Origin: CAYFUR01 sp964346275
GTDB taxonomy: Bacteria; Sumerlaeota; Sumerlaeia; SLMS01
DNA: 64,000 bases
NCBI GenBank assembly: GCA_964346275.1
Contig: CAYFUR010000006.1
Coordinates: 1 to 64,000, forward strand
Direction of reading: 5' to 3'
In this document: positions 54,402-62,632 of the stretch, piece after piece
Layout of the letters: each line of letters begins with the position of its first letter
How positions within the stretch are numbered: the first letter of the stretch is position 1
Notes under the pieces: generated by a model
What the model saw: the letters and a program-made list of their open reading frames with translations, nothing else
What the model was told of the DNA's origin: nothing
The model's database searches: none
Translations under genes and position numbers: made by a program

Positions 54402-55190
54402 ATGAAAAAAATGGCATCTTTTGCTCTGATCGCCGCGGCGATGAGCACAACAGCTTTTGCAGCCGTTCCCTTTACGGACGATTTTGATTCCAGCGGCCCG
54501 ATTGGCGACTGGATCGCGGAAGGCGCTTTCGGAAGCCGCGGCGACTTTGAGACCGTGGACGCAACAACGGAAAACGACTGGCGCGGCACCGCCATCGGCG
54601 CGCCCGCCGATAACACCGATGGATATATTGGAAAGCTCTCCTGGGTGGCCGACGGCGCGGGCACCGTCTGGCGCACGGCAGGCGAAGAGACCGACGCGGA
54701 TTATATTGTCGAGGCTGATGTTTTCATCCCGGTCGTGGATGCGGCGGCTCCGCCCGATGACTATCTGTATCAAGGTCTTCTGTTCTACGTGAACGCCGGT
54801 GGCTATGGCCGTTTCCACGCCCACTGGAACACCGATAGCAGCCTTGCGGGGCTGGAAGACGGGCCGCGTATGCGTGTCCAGACCACAACAGGTGGATTCA
54901 ATACGCCGTTGCTGATCACCTCGCCGGCGGATTTCACCGCAGCCGAAGGCTGGCACAAAATGAAGGTGGATCTCGTGGGCGACCAGTTCACGGTTTCCCT
55001 CGACGGAACCGTCGTTGGCACCGGAACAATCGACGCCAGCCATTCGCCCAACGGCCAGTTCGGCATCATGACATTCATCGACGGCGCATCCTCACCGGAC
55101 GAGCGCGCTGTTTACGTTGATAACTTCTCCGCCACGGCCCAGCCCCAGCCCACCGATGTGCAAGCGGAAAACTGGACGGCGTATGAATAA
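54402..55190 (+). CDS. exported LamG/concanavalin-like protein
   Basis: This 262-residue protein has a signal peptide (about 1-20, ending TTAFA). The mature part is a beta-sandwich: FTDDFDSSGPIGDW opens like LamG or DUF1080 domains, and WHKMKVDLVGDQFTVSLDG and VYVDNFSATA close it in the usual way. Such domains bind or hydrolyse polysaccharides. No catalytic residues can be named. AGGGAG eight bases upstream supports the start. It overlaps the next gene by eight bases. Confidence 0.7.
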   Translation: MKKMASFALIAAAMSTTAFAAVPFTDDFDSSGPIGDWIAEGAFGSRGDFETVDATTENDWRGTAIGAPADNTDGYIGKLSWVADGAGTVWRTAGEETDADYIVEADVFIPVVDAAAPPDDYLYQGLLFYVNAGGYGRFHAHWNTDSSLAGLEDGPRMRVQTTTGGFNTPLLITSPADFTAAEGWHKMKVDLVGDQFTVSLDGTVVGTGTIDASHSPNGQFGIMTFIDGASSPDERAVYVDNFSATAQPQPTDVQAENWTAYE

Positions 55191-57474
55191 GCAGTTGGTC
55201 CTGCGATTGATCACCAAGGCCGGAATCCTCGCGATTCCGGCCTTGGTGTACCCGGGAGCTTACGGGCAAAGCGCCTCCCCGGAGGATCTCGCCAGCACCC
55301 CGGCGATTCAGGCGATTATCGCCTCCCCATGGTCCATGGGACTTGACTATTCCGACATGCCTCGCGAGGAGGCCTGGGAGAAGGCGCGCGGCGATGTGGA
55401 GTTTTTCGCGTGGATGGCGGAGAAAGCCCGCGAAGAGGGCATCGAGCTGGGCGAGGAGCAGCGGGCGGCCGTCGAAGCGGAACGGGAGCGCCAGTTGAGG
55501 AGCCGGGCAACCCGCCTTCTCGCGCAGCGGATCGAGCCATCGGAGGAGGATCTGCGCCGGGCCGCGGAAATCCGCAAATGGAACACCGCCACACCCGAGC
55601 GCCACGAGATTTCCTATCTCTTTATAGACGATTCCGATGCACAAACGACGGAGGAGATGGAGGCAATCGCCGGCCGCGCCCTGCGCATTGCCAGAGAGAC
55701 GACACCGGGAAACTTCGACCGCATGGCGAGGCTGTGGAGTGATCTTCCAAGCAGCGCCGAAGGCGGCCGCATGGGCCTTGTGGCTCTCGACGAGATGGGA
55801 CCGACCTTCAGAAAGCACGCCCGCCGGGTGGAACCGGGAACCGTCGGCGGGCCTTTCCGGACGAAGAGCGGATGGAATATCCTGCATGTCCGCCAGGTTC
55901 TGCCGGAGAAGGCTCCGGACTATACGGAAGAAGACTTGCGCCGAGCGGCAAAGGCGGATCTGGCGGTGGCCCGCGTGAAAGCCGCATGGAAGAATCCCGA
56001 GGAATGGGCCGCATTGATCGAGGAGCTTGATTTGAAGAGCGATCCCACCGCCGATGCGGCGGCCCAGGCGATGGAGAATTATCTCCTCTCCAAAAAATAC
56101 ATGGCGCAAAGTGCCGGCGATGAGAAGCCGGGCGGCGAAGAGCTGCGGGCGCTCTACGCAGAATATGGCGAAAGCCTGCGGACAAAGCCGCGCTGGCGCG
56201 TGCGGGAGATCGTTCTGTCCTCGCCCGATTGGTCGTCCGAGCCAACCCGGGCGGCCTGGGAAAAGCGCAAGGAGGTGCGCGATCGGGCGCGGGAGCTGCG
56301 CCAGAGAGCGCTGGAAGGCGAAGACTTTGCCGAGCTGGCGCGCGAGTATTCGGAATCCCCCACTGGCGATGAGGGCGGCGACCTGGGGTGGATCGCGGCG
56401 CCGGCGACTCCTCTGCTGGATCGGACGCTGCGTGGGCTGGAAGAGGGAGAGATCAGCGCTCCGCGCGAGGTGAAGGGGGGCTATGCGTTGTTCCAGCTCG
56501 CGGAAGAGGAACAACCCCGGCAGAAGACCTATGAGGAAGCGCGGGCGGAATTAGAAAACCTTTGGGTCGCCCAGCAGCGGCGCGCCGTCCTCCAAAATCT
56601 CCGAGAGGAATTTGAGCAAATGGACTCGAGCACCCAATGGATAAAGATCGCGGAGGATCTGGAATTTCCGGAGGGCCCGGCCTGGGCGCCGGATGGCTCG
56701 CTCTATGTATCGAGCTGCCAGGGCGGCTATATCGTGCGGATCAAGGAGGGGATGAGCGAAGTCTTTCTTGGTGCCAGCGAACAACCGGCTGTCCACGAAC
56801 GAACCAATGGCCTCACCATCGGGCCGGGCGGCGATGTCTTTGCCTGCGAATATGGAGAAGGGAAAGGGGCCATTCTGAGGCTTTCTCCCGGCGGAGATGC
56901 GTCGGTCTATGCGCCGGGCTATGAAGGCAAGCCGTTTAACCGGCCTAACGACCTGGCATTCGATCCAAAGGGCAATCTCTACTTCACCGATCCGAAATCC
57001 TACGATCCGGACAACCCCGACGGCGTGGTTTATCGCGTGGATGGGGAGACGGGCGAGATCATGCCCGCGCGCAAGGGCTTTTGCTTTCCCAACGGGCTGG
57101 CCTTCACCGAGGACGGCAAGCACCTGATGCTGGCCGAGTCGGCGAAACACCGCGTTTTGAAGATGGCGGTCCAGCCGGACGGTATGCTGGGCGAGCCGGA
57201 AGTCTTTGCGGAAATGCCCGGCGGCGATCCGGACGGAATGAACTTCGACGTGGATGGGAATCTCTTCGTCGCGCATTTCGGCGGCGGCGCGATTTGGAAG
57301 ATCGCACCGGACGGGACCGCCCTGGACAAGATCGAGACTCCGGGGAGCAAGCCCAGCAACGTGGAATTCGGCGGTGAAGACCGCAAGACTCTCTTCATCA
57401 CCGAAGATGAGACCAACTCAGTGTATCATATGCGGGGGGAGGAGGCCGGACTTCCCCTCTTTCCACTGCAGTGA
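55183..57474 (+). CDS. parvulin PPIase fused to SMP-30/gluconolactonase-type propeller
   Basis: This 763-residue exported protein has a signal peptide (about 1-28, ending GAYGQSA), a helical SurA-like region, two parvulin (rotamase) domains (about 140-260 and 330-450), and a C-terminal six-bladed propeller (about 485-755) of the SMP-30/gluconolactonase family. The second rotamase keeps SPTGDEGGDLGW. The propeller has NGLTIGPGGDVF, NRPNDLAFDPKGNLYFTDP and FPNGLAFTEDGKHL. The fusion is in one open frame, but an internal ATG at 56620 has GAGAGGAA ten bases before it, so the propeller could also be made separately. It overlaps the preceding LamG-like gene. Confidence 0.8.
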   Translation: MNKQLVLRLITKAGILAIPALVYPGAYGQSASPEDLASTPAIQAIIASPWSMGLDYSDMPREEAWEKARGDVEFFAWMAEKAREEGIELGEEQRAAVEAERERQLRSRATRLLAQRIEPSEEDLRRAAEIRKWNTATPERHEISYLFIDDSDAQTTEEMEAIAGRALRIARETTPGNFDRMARLWSDLPSSAEGGRMGLVALDEMGPTFRKHARRVEPGTVGGPFRTKSGWNILHVRQVLPEKAPDYTEEDLRRAAKADLAVARVKAAWKNPEEWAALIEELDLKSDPTADAAAQAMENYLLSKKYMAQSAGDEKPGGEELRALYAEYGESLRTKPRWRVREIVLSSPDWSSEPTRAAWEKRKEVRDRARELRQRALEGEDFAELAREYSESPTGDEGGDLGWIAAPATPLLDRTLRGLEEGEISAPREVKGGYALFQLAEEEQPRQKTYEEARAELENLWVAQQRRAVLQNLREEFEQMDSSTQWIKIAEDLEFPEGPAWAPDGSLYVSSCQGGYIVRIKEGMSEVFLGASEQPAVHERTNGLTIGPGGDVFACEYGEGKGAILRLSPGGDASVYAPGYEGKPFNRPNDLAFDPKGNLYFTDPKSYDPDNPDGVVYRVDGETGEIMPARKGFCFPNGLAFTEDGKHLMLAESAKHRVLKMAVQPDGMLGEPEVFAEMPGGDPDGMNFDVDGNLFVAHFGGGAIWKIAPDGTALDKIETPGSKPSNVEFGGEDRKTLFITEDETNSVYHMRGEEAGLPLFPLQ

Positions 57475-57557
57475 TTGACCTGGAACGAATCGTGTGGACC
57501 GTGGCTAGTGTCAACTGACTGAAGTAAATCACGCGCTGAGATGGAAAGGGGAAGGAT

Positions 57558-58184
57558 ATGACTAGAAGCGGTTTCACCCTGATCGAGCTTCTCGTGGTGG
57601 TGGCGATTATCGCCATTGTGGCGGCGATTGCGCTGCCCAATTTGCTCGAGGCCCAGACGCGATCAAAGGTCTCCCGGGCGCGGGCCGATCTGAAAACGAT
57701 CGTGACAGGGATTGAGACCTATCGCATCGACCACAATGGCTATCCCACGTATCATTATACCAACATGCCCGAGGGCCACCGCGAATTCCATATCGGCGGG
57801 GCCGTCCCAGCCTGGGGCCAGCCGGACCCGAATTGGGATGGCAAGAACCCGATCACCACGCCGATCTCTTACGTGACCTCCTATCCGCGAGACCCCTTTG
57901 TGGAGCACAAATCGGGACCGGAGGAGGCGCATCAATACCTGTATGTAAACTGGAATTACGCCCTGCGCCGGAGCCCGCCCAGCAGTCTGGTCGATGCGTT
58001 CGGCCTGGCGCGCCGCGTCTACGGCTCTTACCGGCTTCACAGCCGTGGACCGGACCGGTTTGGTCCGGATTCGGGCCTGCCCTATGACCCCACCAATGGA
58101 ACGGCGAGCGAGGGAGACATCACTTATGGGCCGCGCTCGGGCTTTGACAAGTTCGTGGAGTTTGAGGACAACAACAATCGCTGA
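57558..58184 (+). CDS. type II secretion/pseudopilin-like protein
   Basis: This 208-residue protein begins with a class III signal: G5 then FTLIELLVVVAIIAIVAAIA, with E10 at the +5 position. EAQTRSKVSRARADLKTIVT and IDHNGYP follow, a pattern common in prepilins of Sumerlaeota- and Hydrogenedentota-type genomes. The C-terminal domain (about 60-208) is polar and Gly/Pro-rich. Pseudopilins of this kind may be secreted or surface-displayed. GGGGAAGG upstream supports the start. A terminator follows. No secretion ATPase or prepilin peptidase gene is in the window. Confidence 0.85.
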   Translation: MTRSGFTLIELLVVVAIIAIVAAIALPNLLEAQTRSKVSRARADLKTIVTGIETYRIDHNGYPTYHYTNMPEGHREFHIGGAVPAWGQPDPNWDGKNPITTPISYVTSYPRDPFVEHKSGPEEAHQYLYVNWNYALRRSPPSSLVDAFGLARRVYGSYRLHSRGPDRFGPDSGLPYDPTNGTASEGDITYGPRSGFDKFVEFEDNNNR

Positions 58185-58210
58185 GGCTTTGCGCAGCAGA
58201 GCGATGATGG

Positions 58211-58243
58211 CCGCCGGGGCATTGGCTCCGGCGGTTTTCTTTT
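58211..58243 (+). terminator. intrinsic terminator after the prepilin gene
   Basis: The arms CCGCCGG (58211-58217) and CCGGCGG (58228-58234) are followed by TTTTCTTTT. Confidence 0.75.
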
Positions 58244-58384
58244 GGAGCCTCAGAATCTTTCTTCTTGAGAAGCGCGAAACAGTGTTGATCCGCCAGTCCG
58301 GCTCTGGTAACCGCTTACAAAAGAGCGCGGGCAATTCACTGAAATTTCTCGCATTTTCAACTCGATTAAACGGATTCAAACTTC

Positions 58385-61258
58385 ATGGCCCGAAAGTCCA
58401 AGTCCTACCGCACAACGCTCCGAGCCCATTTGATCCCCAATTCCCATCTGGACCGGGAATGGACCTTGGAATACCAGCAAACTCGCCGCCTGACCGTCGA
58501 GTTTCTGGACCGGTTACTGCAGATTTTCGACGAGGTGCCCGAATACCGCTTCACCCTGGATTCGCAGACCGTGCCGCTGGAGGATTACCTGGAGATTCGC
58601 CCGGAGAATGAGGAGCGCATCCGCCAGGCGGTGAAGGGCGGCAAGCTGGCCATCGGGCCCTGGTACACGGCGCCGGACGACAATATGCTCTCCGGCGAGA
58701 GCATCGTCCGGAATCTGCTCGCGGGCGATCGCGTCGCGAGGCGATTCGGGCGGCCCATGAAGGCCGGATACACGCCCTTCGGCTTCGGCCAGGTGTCCCA
58801 GTTGCCCCAGATTTATGCCGGTTTTGGAATCGATATCATTTTCTTTTATCGCGGCATCCAGCCCGAGGATACGCCCTCGGCGGAGTTTCAATGGGAAGCT
58901 CCCGACGGCACGCGGGCGCTTTGCTCACGCTTTGGAACGAAGGCGCGTTACAATTTCTTCATGGATGTCTGGCGCCCGGTTGCCTATGGCCGCGATGCCA
59001 AGGAACGGATTTTTTCGTGGAGGACGGATACCGTCCCCTTTAAGCGCATCACGGCAGACCGGGAATACGATCATTTCTTTGTGCTGGAGCCGAAGAAGGA
59101 GCTTCATCGCGACGAACTGGAACGGTCGTTCCGCACGCTGATCCAGCGCGAGCGCGAGCATTTCACGACGCCGGCGATTGCCATGATGCAGGGCATGGAC
59201 ACGACGAAGCCGGACCCGCTCGAAGCGGAGATCGTGGAGGAATTGAAGCACCTGCTGGAGCCGGGCGAGGAGCTCTTCTTCAGCAACATGGAGCTTTACG
59301 CGAAGGACCTGCGGCGGCTGTTGGACAAAAAGAAGCTGAAGACCTTTCATGGAGAAATGCGCCGCACCGGCCCGCCGTCGCCCTTTACGACGACGCTGGA
59401 AAATATTTATTCCGGCCGCGTCCGCCAGAAGATCGGCCATTCCCAGGCCGAGACCGCCCTGGTCCGCCGGGCGGAACCGTTTGCGGCACTCTCCTGGGCA
59501 ACCGGAGCGCAGAAGGCGTATCCGAAGACCTATCTCGACCTTGCCTGGCGCTATCTGCTCCGTTGCCAGCCCCACGACACGGTCGCCGGATGCGGCGTCG
59601 ATAAGATCGAGCGCGACGCCACCTATCGCCTGGACCAGGTGAAGGCGATTTCCGATCTGGTGCTGGACGACGCGCTGGGTTCGCTTGTGCTGCGCATCGA
59701 TAATTCGAGCGTGAAAGAAGATGAAATCGTTCTGACCGTGTTCAATCCGCTCCCCCGCCGGCGCACGGAGGTTGTGGACGCGTATATCGACATGGCCCAG
59801 GGCATCGATGTAATTGAATACGAAGTCGTGGAGGCAGAGTCGGGCAAGCGGGCGGACTTTGCGTTTGTCTATCGGAAGCCATGCGAAAAGACCGTGCGCG
59901 ACAACACGGATTTGACCAATGCGCTGGTGGGCTGGTCCTGCCGGACGCAGATCGTGGCGGAAGATGTTCCGCCCATGGGCTGGAAGACGTATATCGTGCG
60001 CCGTTCGGAGCCGCTGGGCCGGAAGGAACGCCTGGCGCCCTCGCCCGCGCGGCTGGAAAACGAATTCCTCCGGGCGGATTTCCGCGCCGACGGCACGCTG
60101 GATCTGATGGAAAAAGAATCCGGTGCTGTCTATACAGGTCTTCATTCCCTCCTCGACGAGGGAGAAAATGGCAACGGATGGGAATGGCGCGCCCCATCGG
60201 AGGATCGCGTGATCACAAGCGCCGGGGCGCCGGCCAGACTGGAACTCGTCGAGAATTCGGCACTCCTGGCAACCATTCGCGTGACGTTCCGCATGAGCAT
60301 CCCCTCGGGCATCGAACACGACGACGGCCATCACTATGCGAGGCGTTCGGAGCACGAGGAAGAAATGGTGGTGTCGTCGGACTTTACGCTGCGTAAAGGA
60401 GCGCGCCGCCTCGACGTGCGCACCGTGATAGACAACCGGTCGAAGAATCACCGGCTGCGGGTTTGCTTCCCGACGGAGCTTTCCAAGGCGAAGACGAGCT
60501 CGGCGGAGACACCGTATGACGTGGTGGAGCGCGCCATCGACCGCGATCAGGACCACGGCTATGCCATGGCGCCAAATCCCAATTATCCCTGCCGCCGGTT
60601 TGTCGACGTGTCGGATGGCAAGCAGGGCCTTGCGGTGATCACGGAAGGGCTCCATGAATACGAGGTAACCGACGATCCCTCGCGAACGATCCGGATGACA
60701 CTGCTGCGCGCCTACGAGGTGACACTCTGCACGGTGAGCTACCGCTGGGAGCGGCGGCCGGACCAGGAGCTGGCGCAGGTGCCCGGCAAGGTGGCAGCGC
60801 GCTATGCCCTCTATCCCCACGGGGGGGACTGGGAAAGCGGCGGCGTGATCCGCGAGGCGGACGAATTCGAGCTGCCCCTGCTTTGCGGTCAATCGGGCCG
60901 CAACACCAATGGATCCTGGCCGCGCACGGCGGGCCTGGCGGTGGTGGCTCCGCAGACGGTGATCCTGAGCGCCATCAAGCGCGCGGAGGACCGGGAGACG
61001 CTGGTGCTGCGGCTATTCAACACGTCGGGCGAGAGCCAGAAAGCTGTCGTCGAATTTCCGCAGAAAGTGAAGGCCGCCTCGCCGCTCAACATGAACGAAG
61101 AACCGATGAAGGACAGTTCGCTGAAAAAGTCGGCGCGCCGGGTGGAAACAATGATCCGGGGGCGGGGCGTCTATACGCTGGAGGTGGAGCTGGAGCAGGG
61201 GGAAATCGCGGCGGCCAGGGCTTTCGCCTCCAGCGCCGCGCGGCGAAAGAAGAAGTAG
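58385..61258 (+). CDS. GH38-family alpha-mannosidase-like protein lacking the usual nucleophile
   Basis: This 957-residue protein has the GH38 layout: an N-terminal catalytic-type barrel, a three-helix region and C-terminal beta domains (Glyco_hydro_38C-like). Zinc-site residues are visible: H21 and D23 in HLDREW, and H397 in PHDTVAGC. GPWYTAPDDNMLSGESIVRN also fits. But the segment that should read GYxPDxFG reads GYTPFGFG, so the nucleophile and zinc-ligand aspartate is F132. It may be inactive, or belong to a subfamily with another mechanism. There is no signal peptide, so it is probably cytoplasmic. A PfkB kinase gene follows 51 bases on, which suggests a shared sugar-use pathway. Confidence 0.8.
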   Translation: MARKSKSYRTTLRAHLIPNSHLDREWTLEYQQTRRLTVEFLDRLLQIFDEVPEYRFTLDSQTVPLEDYLEIRPENEERIRQAVKGGKLAIGPWYTAPDDNMLSGESIVRNLLAGDRVARRFGRPMKAGYTPFGFGQVSQLPQIYAGFGIDIIFFYRGIQPEDTPSAEFQWEAPDGTRALCSRFGTKARYNFFMDVWRPVAYGRDAKERIFSWRTDTVPFKRITADREYDHFFVLEPKKELHRDELERSFRTLIQREREHFTTPAIAMMQGMDTTKPDPLEAEIVEELKHLLEPGEELFFSNMELYAKDLRRLLDKKKLKTFHGEMRRTGPPSPFTTTLENIYSGRVRQKIGHSQAETALVRRAEPFAALSWATGAQKAYPKTYLDLAWRYLLRCQPHDTVAGCGVDKIERDATYRLDQVKAISDLVLDDALGSLVLRIDNSSVKEDEIVLTVFNPLPRRRTEVVDAYIDMAQGIDVIEYEVVEAESGKRADFAFVYRKPCEKTVRDNTDLTNALVGWSCRTQIVAEDVPPMGWKTYIVRRSEPLGRKERLAPSPARLENEFLRADFRADGTLDLMEKESGAVYTGLHSLLDEGENGNGWEWRAPSEDRVITSAGAPARLELVENSALLATIRVTFRMSIPSGIEHDDGHHYARRSEHEEEMVVSSDFTLRKGARRLDVRTVIDNRSKNHRLRVCFPTELSKAKTSSAETPYDVVERAIDRDQDHGYAMAPNPNYPCRRFVDVSDGKQGLAVITEGLHEYEVTDDPSRTIRMTLLRAYEVTLCTVSYRWERRPDQELAQVPGKVAARYALYPHGGDWESGGVIREADEFELPLLCGQSGRNTNGSWPRTAGLAVVAPQTVILSAIKRAEDRETLVLRLFNTSGESQKAVVEFPQKVKAASPLNMNEEPMKDSSLKKSARRVETMIRGRGVYTLEVELEQGEIAAARAFASSAARRKKK

Positions 61259-61309
61259 GGAACAAGTCAAAACCCAAACACGCTATACGGCAAGAGGAGT
61301 GCGCGGTTC

Positions 61310-62527
61310 ATGGCAGAGTATTCTTTCGATGTCGTCGTGGCAGGGCATATCTGCCTCGATATTATTCCGTCCTTTCTGGGCAAACCGGGAGAAGTCGAGT
61401 TCAACGATCTCTTCCGGCCGGGCAAACTGACTCAGATGGGCAACATTGTGATGTCCTCCGGCGGGCCGGTTTCCAACACCGGGATCGGCCTGCTGATCCT
61501 GGGGAACAAAGTCGAGCTGATGGGGAAATACGGCGACGATCCCCTGTCGCGCAATCTGGAGGAGATCCTGGCCAAACGCGGCCTGGAAAAAAGCATGGTC
61601 CAGATGCCCGGCGAGCAAACGTCTTACACTGTCGTCCTTTCGCCGCCGGGGATCGACCGCATGTTCCTCCACTGCCCCGGGGCCAACGATACGTATAGCG
61701 CCGGTGACTTGAATGAAGACGTCGCTCGCCAGGCGCGCATTTTCCATCTCGGCTATCCGCCGCTGATGAAGACGCTTTACCGCAACGATGGCGAGCAGCT
61801 CACGGAGGTCTTTCGCCGCATCAAAACAAACTGTCCGGAAACGATGGCCAGCCTGGATATGTCGCTCCCCGATCCGGCATCGGAGTCGGGGCAGGTGAAT
61901 TGGAAGAAAGTCCTGGAAAACACAGTGCCCTACCTGGATCTGTTCCTGCCCAGCGCCGAGGAAATGCTGTTCATGCTGGAGCGGGAAAGGTTCCTGGACC
62001 TGCGCGACGAGGCCAACCGCAAGAGCTCCGACGTGCTGGAGCTGATGGCGGCGGAAGATATCATGCGCCTGGCGGACAAGCTTCTGGATCTGGGCGGCAA
62101 AATCATCAATATCAAAAGCGGGCCGCGCGGCATCTATACACGGACGGCGCCCCGGGAAGAGCTGGAAAAAGTGAAGGGCTTTCCAAAGGAGATGCTGGAT
62201 TCCTGGGCCGGGCGCGAGCTGTGGCACGCGGCGTTCCACGTGGACCCGATGGGTTCGGCGACGGGGTCCGGTGATTCCTCGATTGCGGGGTATCTCTCGG
62301 GGCTGCTGCGCGGCTGCGAGATCGAGGAAGCAGTCAAGATGTCGAACGCCGTGGGCGGCTGCAACGTGGCCGCCATGGACGCGCTCAGCGGCCTGAAATC
62401 CTGGGAGGACACGAAAAAGAGAGTGGACGGCGGCTGGGAGAACAAGCCGCCGCGTATAGACGACAATCGATGGAAAGAAATCGTGCCCGCACGGCTCTGG
62501 GCGGGACCTCGGGACGCAAAGGCGTAG
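61310..62527 (+). CDS. PfkB-family carbohydrate kinase
   Basis: This 405-residue ribokinase-fold enzyme phosphorylates a sugar or nucleoside. The N-terminal VVVAGHICLDIIP and SSGGPVSNTGIGLLILG form the sugar site. The C-terminal signature is GSATGSGDSSIAGYLSGLL, in which the usual DTxGAGD reads SATGSGD and keeps the catalytic aspartate. It is longer than typical PfkB members (about 300-330), with an insert near 210-260. It lies directly after the GH38 gene, so its substrate could be a sugar released by that enzyme's pathway. The exact sugar is unknown. Confidence 0.82.
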   Translation: MAEYSFDVVVAGHICLDIIPSFLGKPGEVEFNDLFRPGKLTQMGNIVMSSGGPVSNTGIGLLILGNKVELMGKYGDDPLSRNLEEILAKRGLEKSMVQMPGEQTSYTVVLSPPGIDRMFLHCPGANDTYSAGDLNEDVARQARIFHLGYPPLMKTLYRNDGEQLTEVFRRIKTNCPETMASLDMSLPDPASESGQVNWKKVLENTVPYLDLFLPSAEEMLFMLERERFLDLRDEANRKSSDVLELMAAEDIMRLADKLLDLGGKIINIKSGPRGIYTRTAPREELEKVKGFPKEMLDSWAGRELWHAAFHVDPMGSATGSGDSSIAGYLSGLLRGCEIEEAVKMSNAVGGCNVAAMDALSGLKSWEDTKKRVDGGWENKPPRIDDNRWKEIVPARLWAGPRDAKA

Positions 62528-62552
62528 AGAGGCAGGGCGGCGGACTTTCCAT

Positions 62553-62596
62553 GGGGCCAGGGGGATTTTCCGCTGGCCCCGATCTTTTTGATTTTG
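62553..62596 (+). terminator. intrinsic terminator after the PfkB gene
   Basis: The arms GGGGCCAG (62553-62560) and CTGGCCCC (62573-62580) are followed by GATCTTTTTGATTTTG. Confidence 0.75.
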
Positions 62597-62632
62597 TGGG
62601 ATCATCTTCTATCGCAAAAAGGATGTGGCTCT

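Noticed and set aside
58925..60892. 655-codon minus-strand frame opposite the GH38 gene
   Set aside because: It lies wholly inside the GH38 gene and shows no family motif or ribosome binding site.
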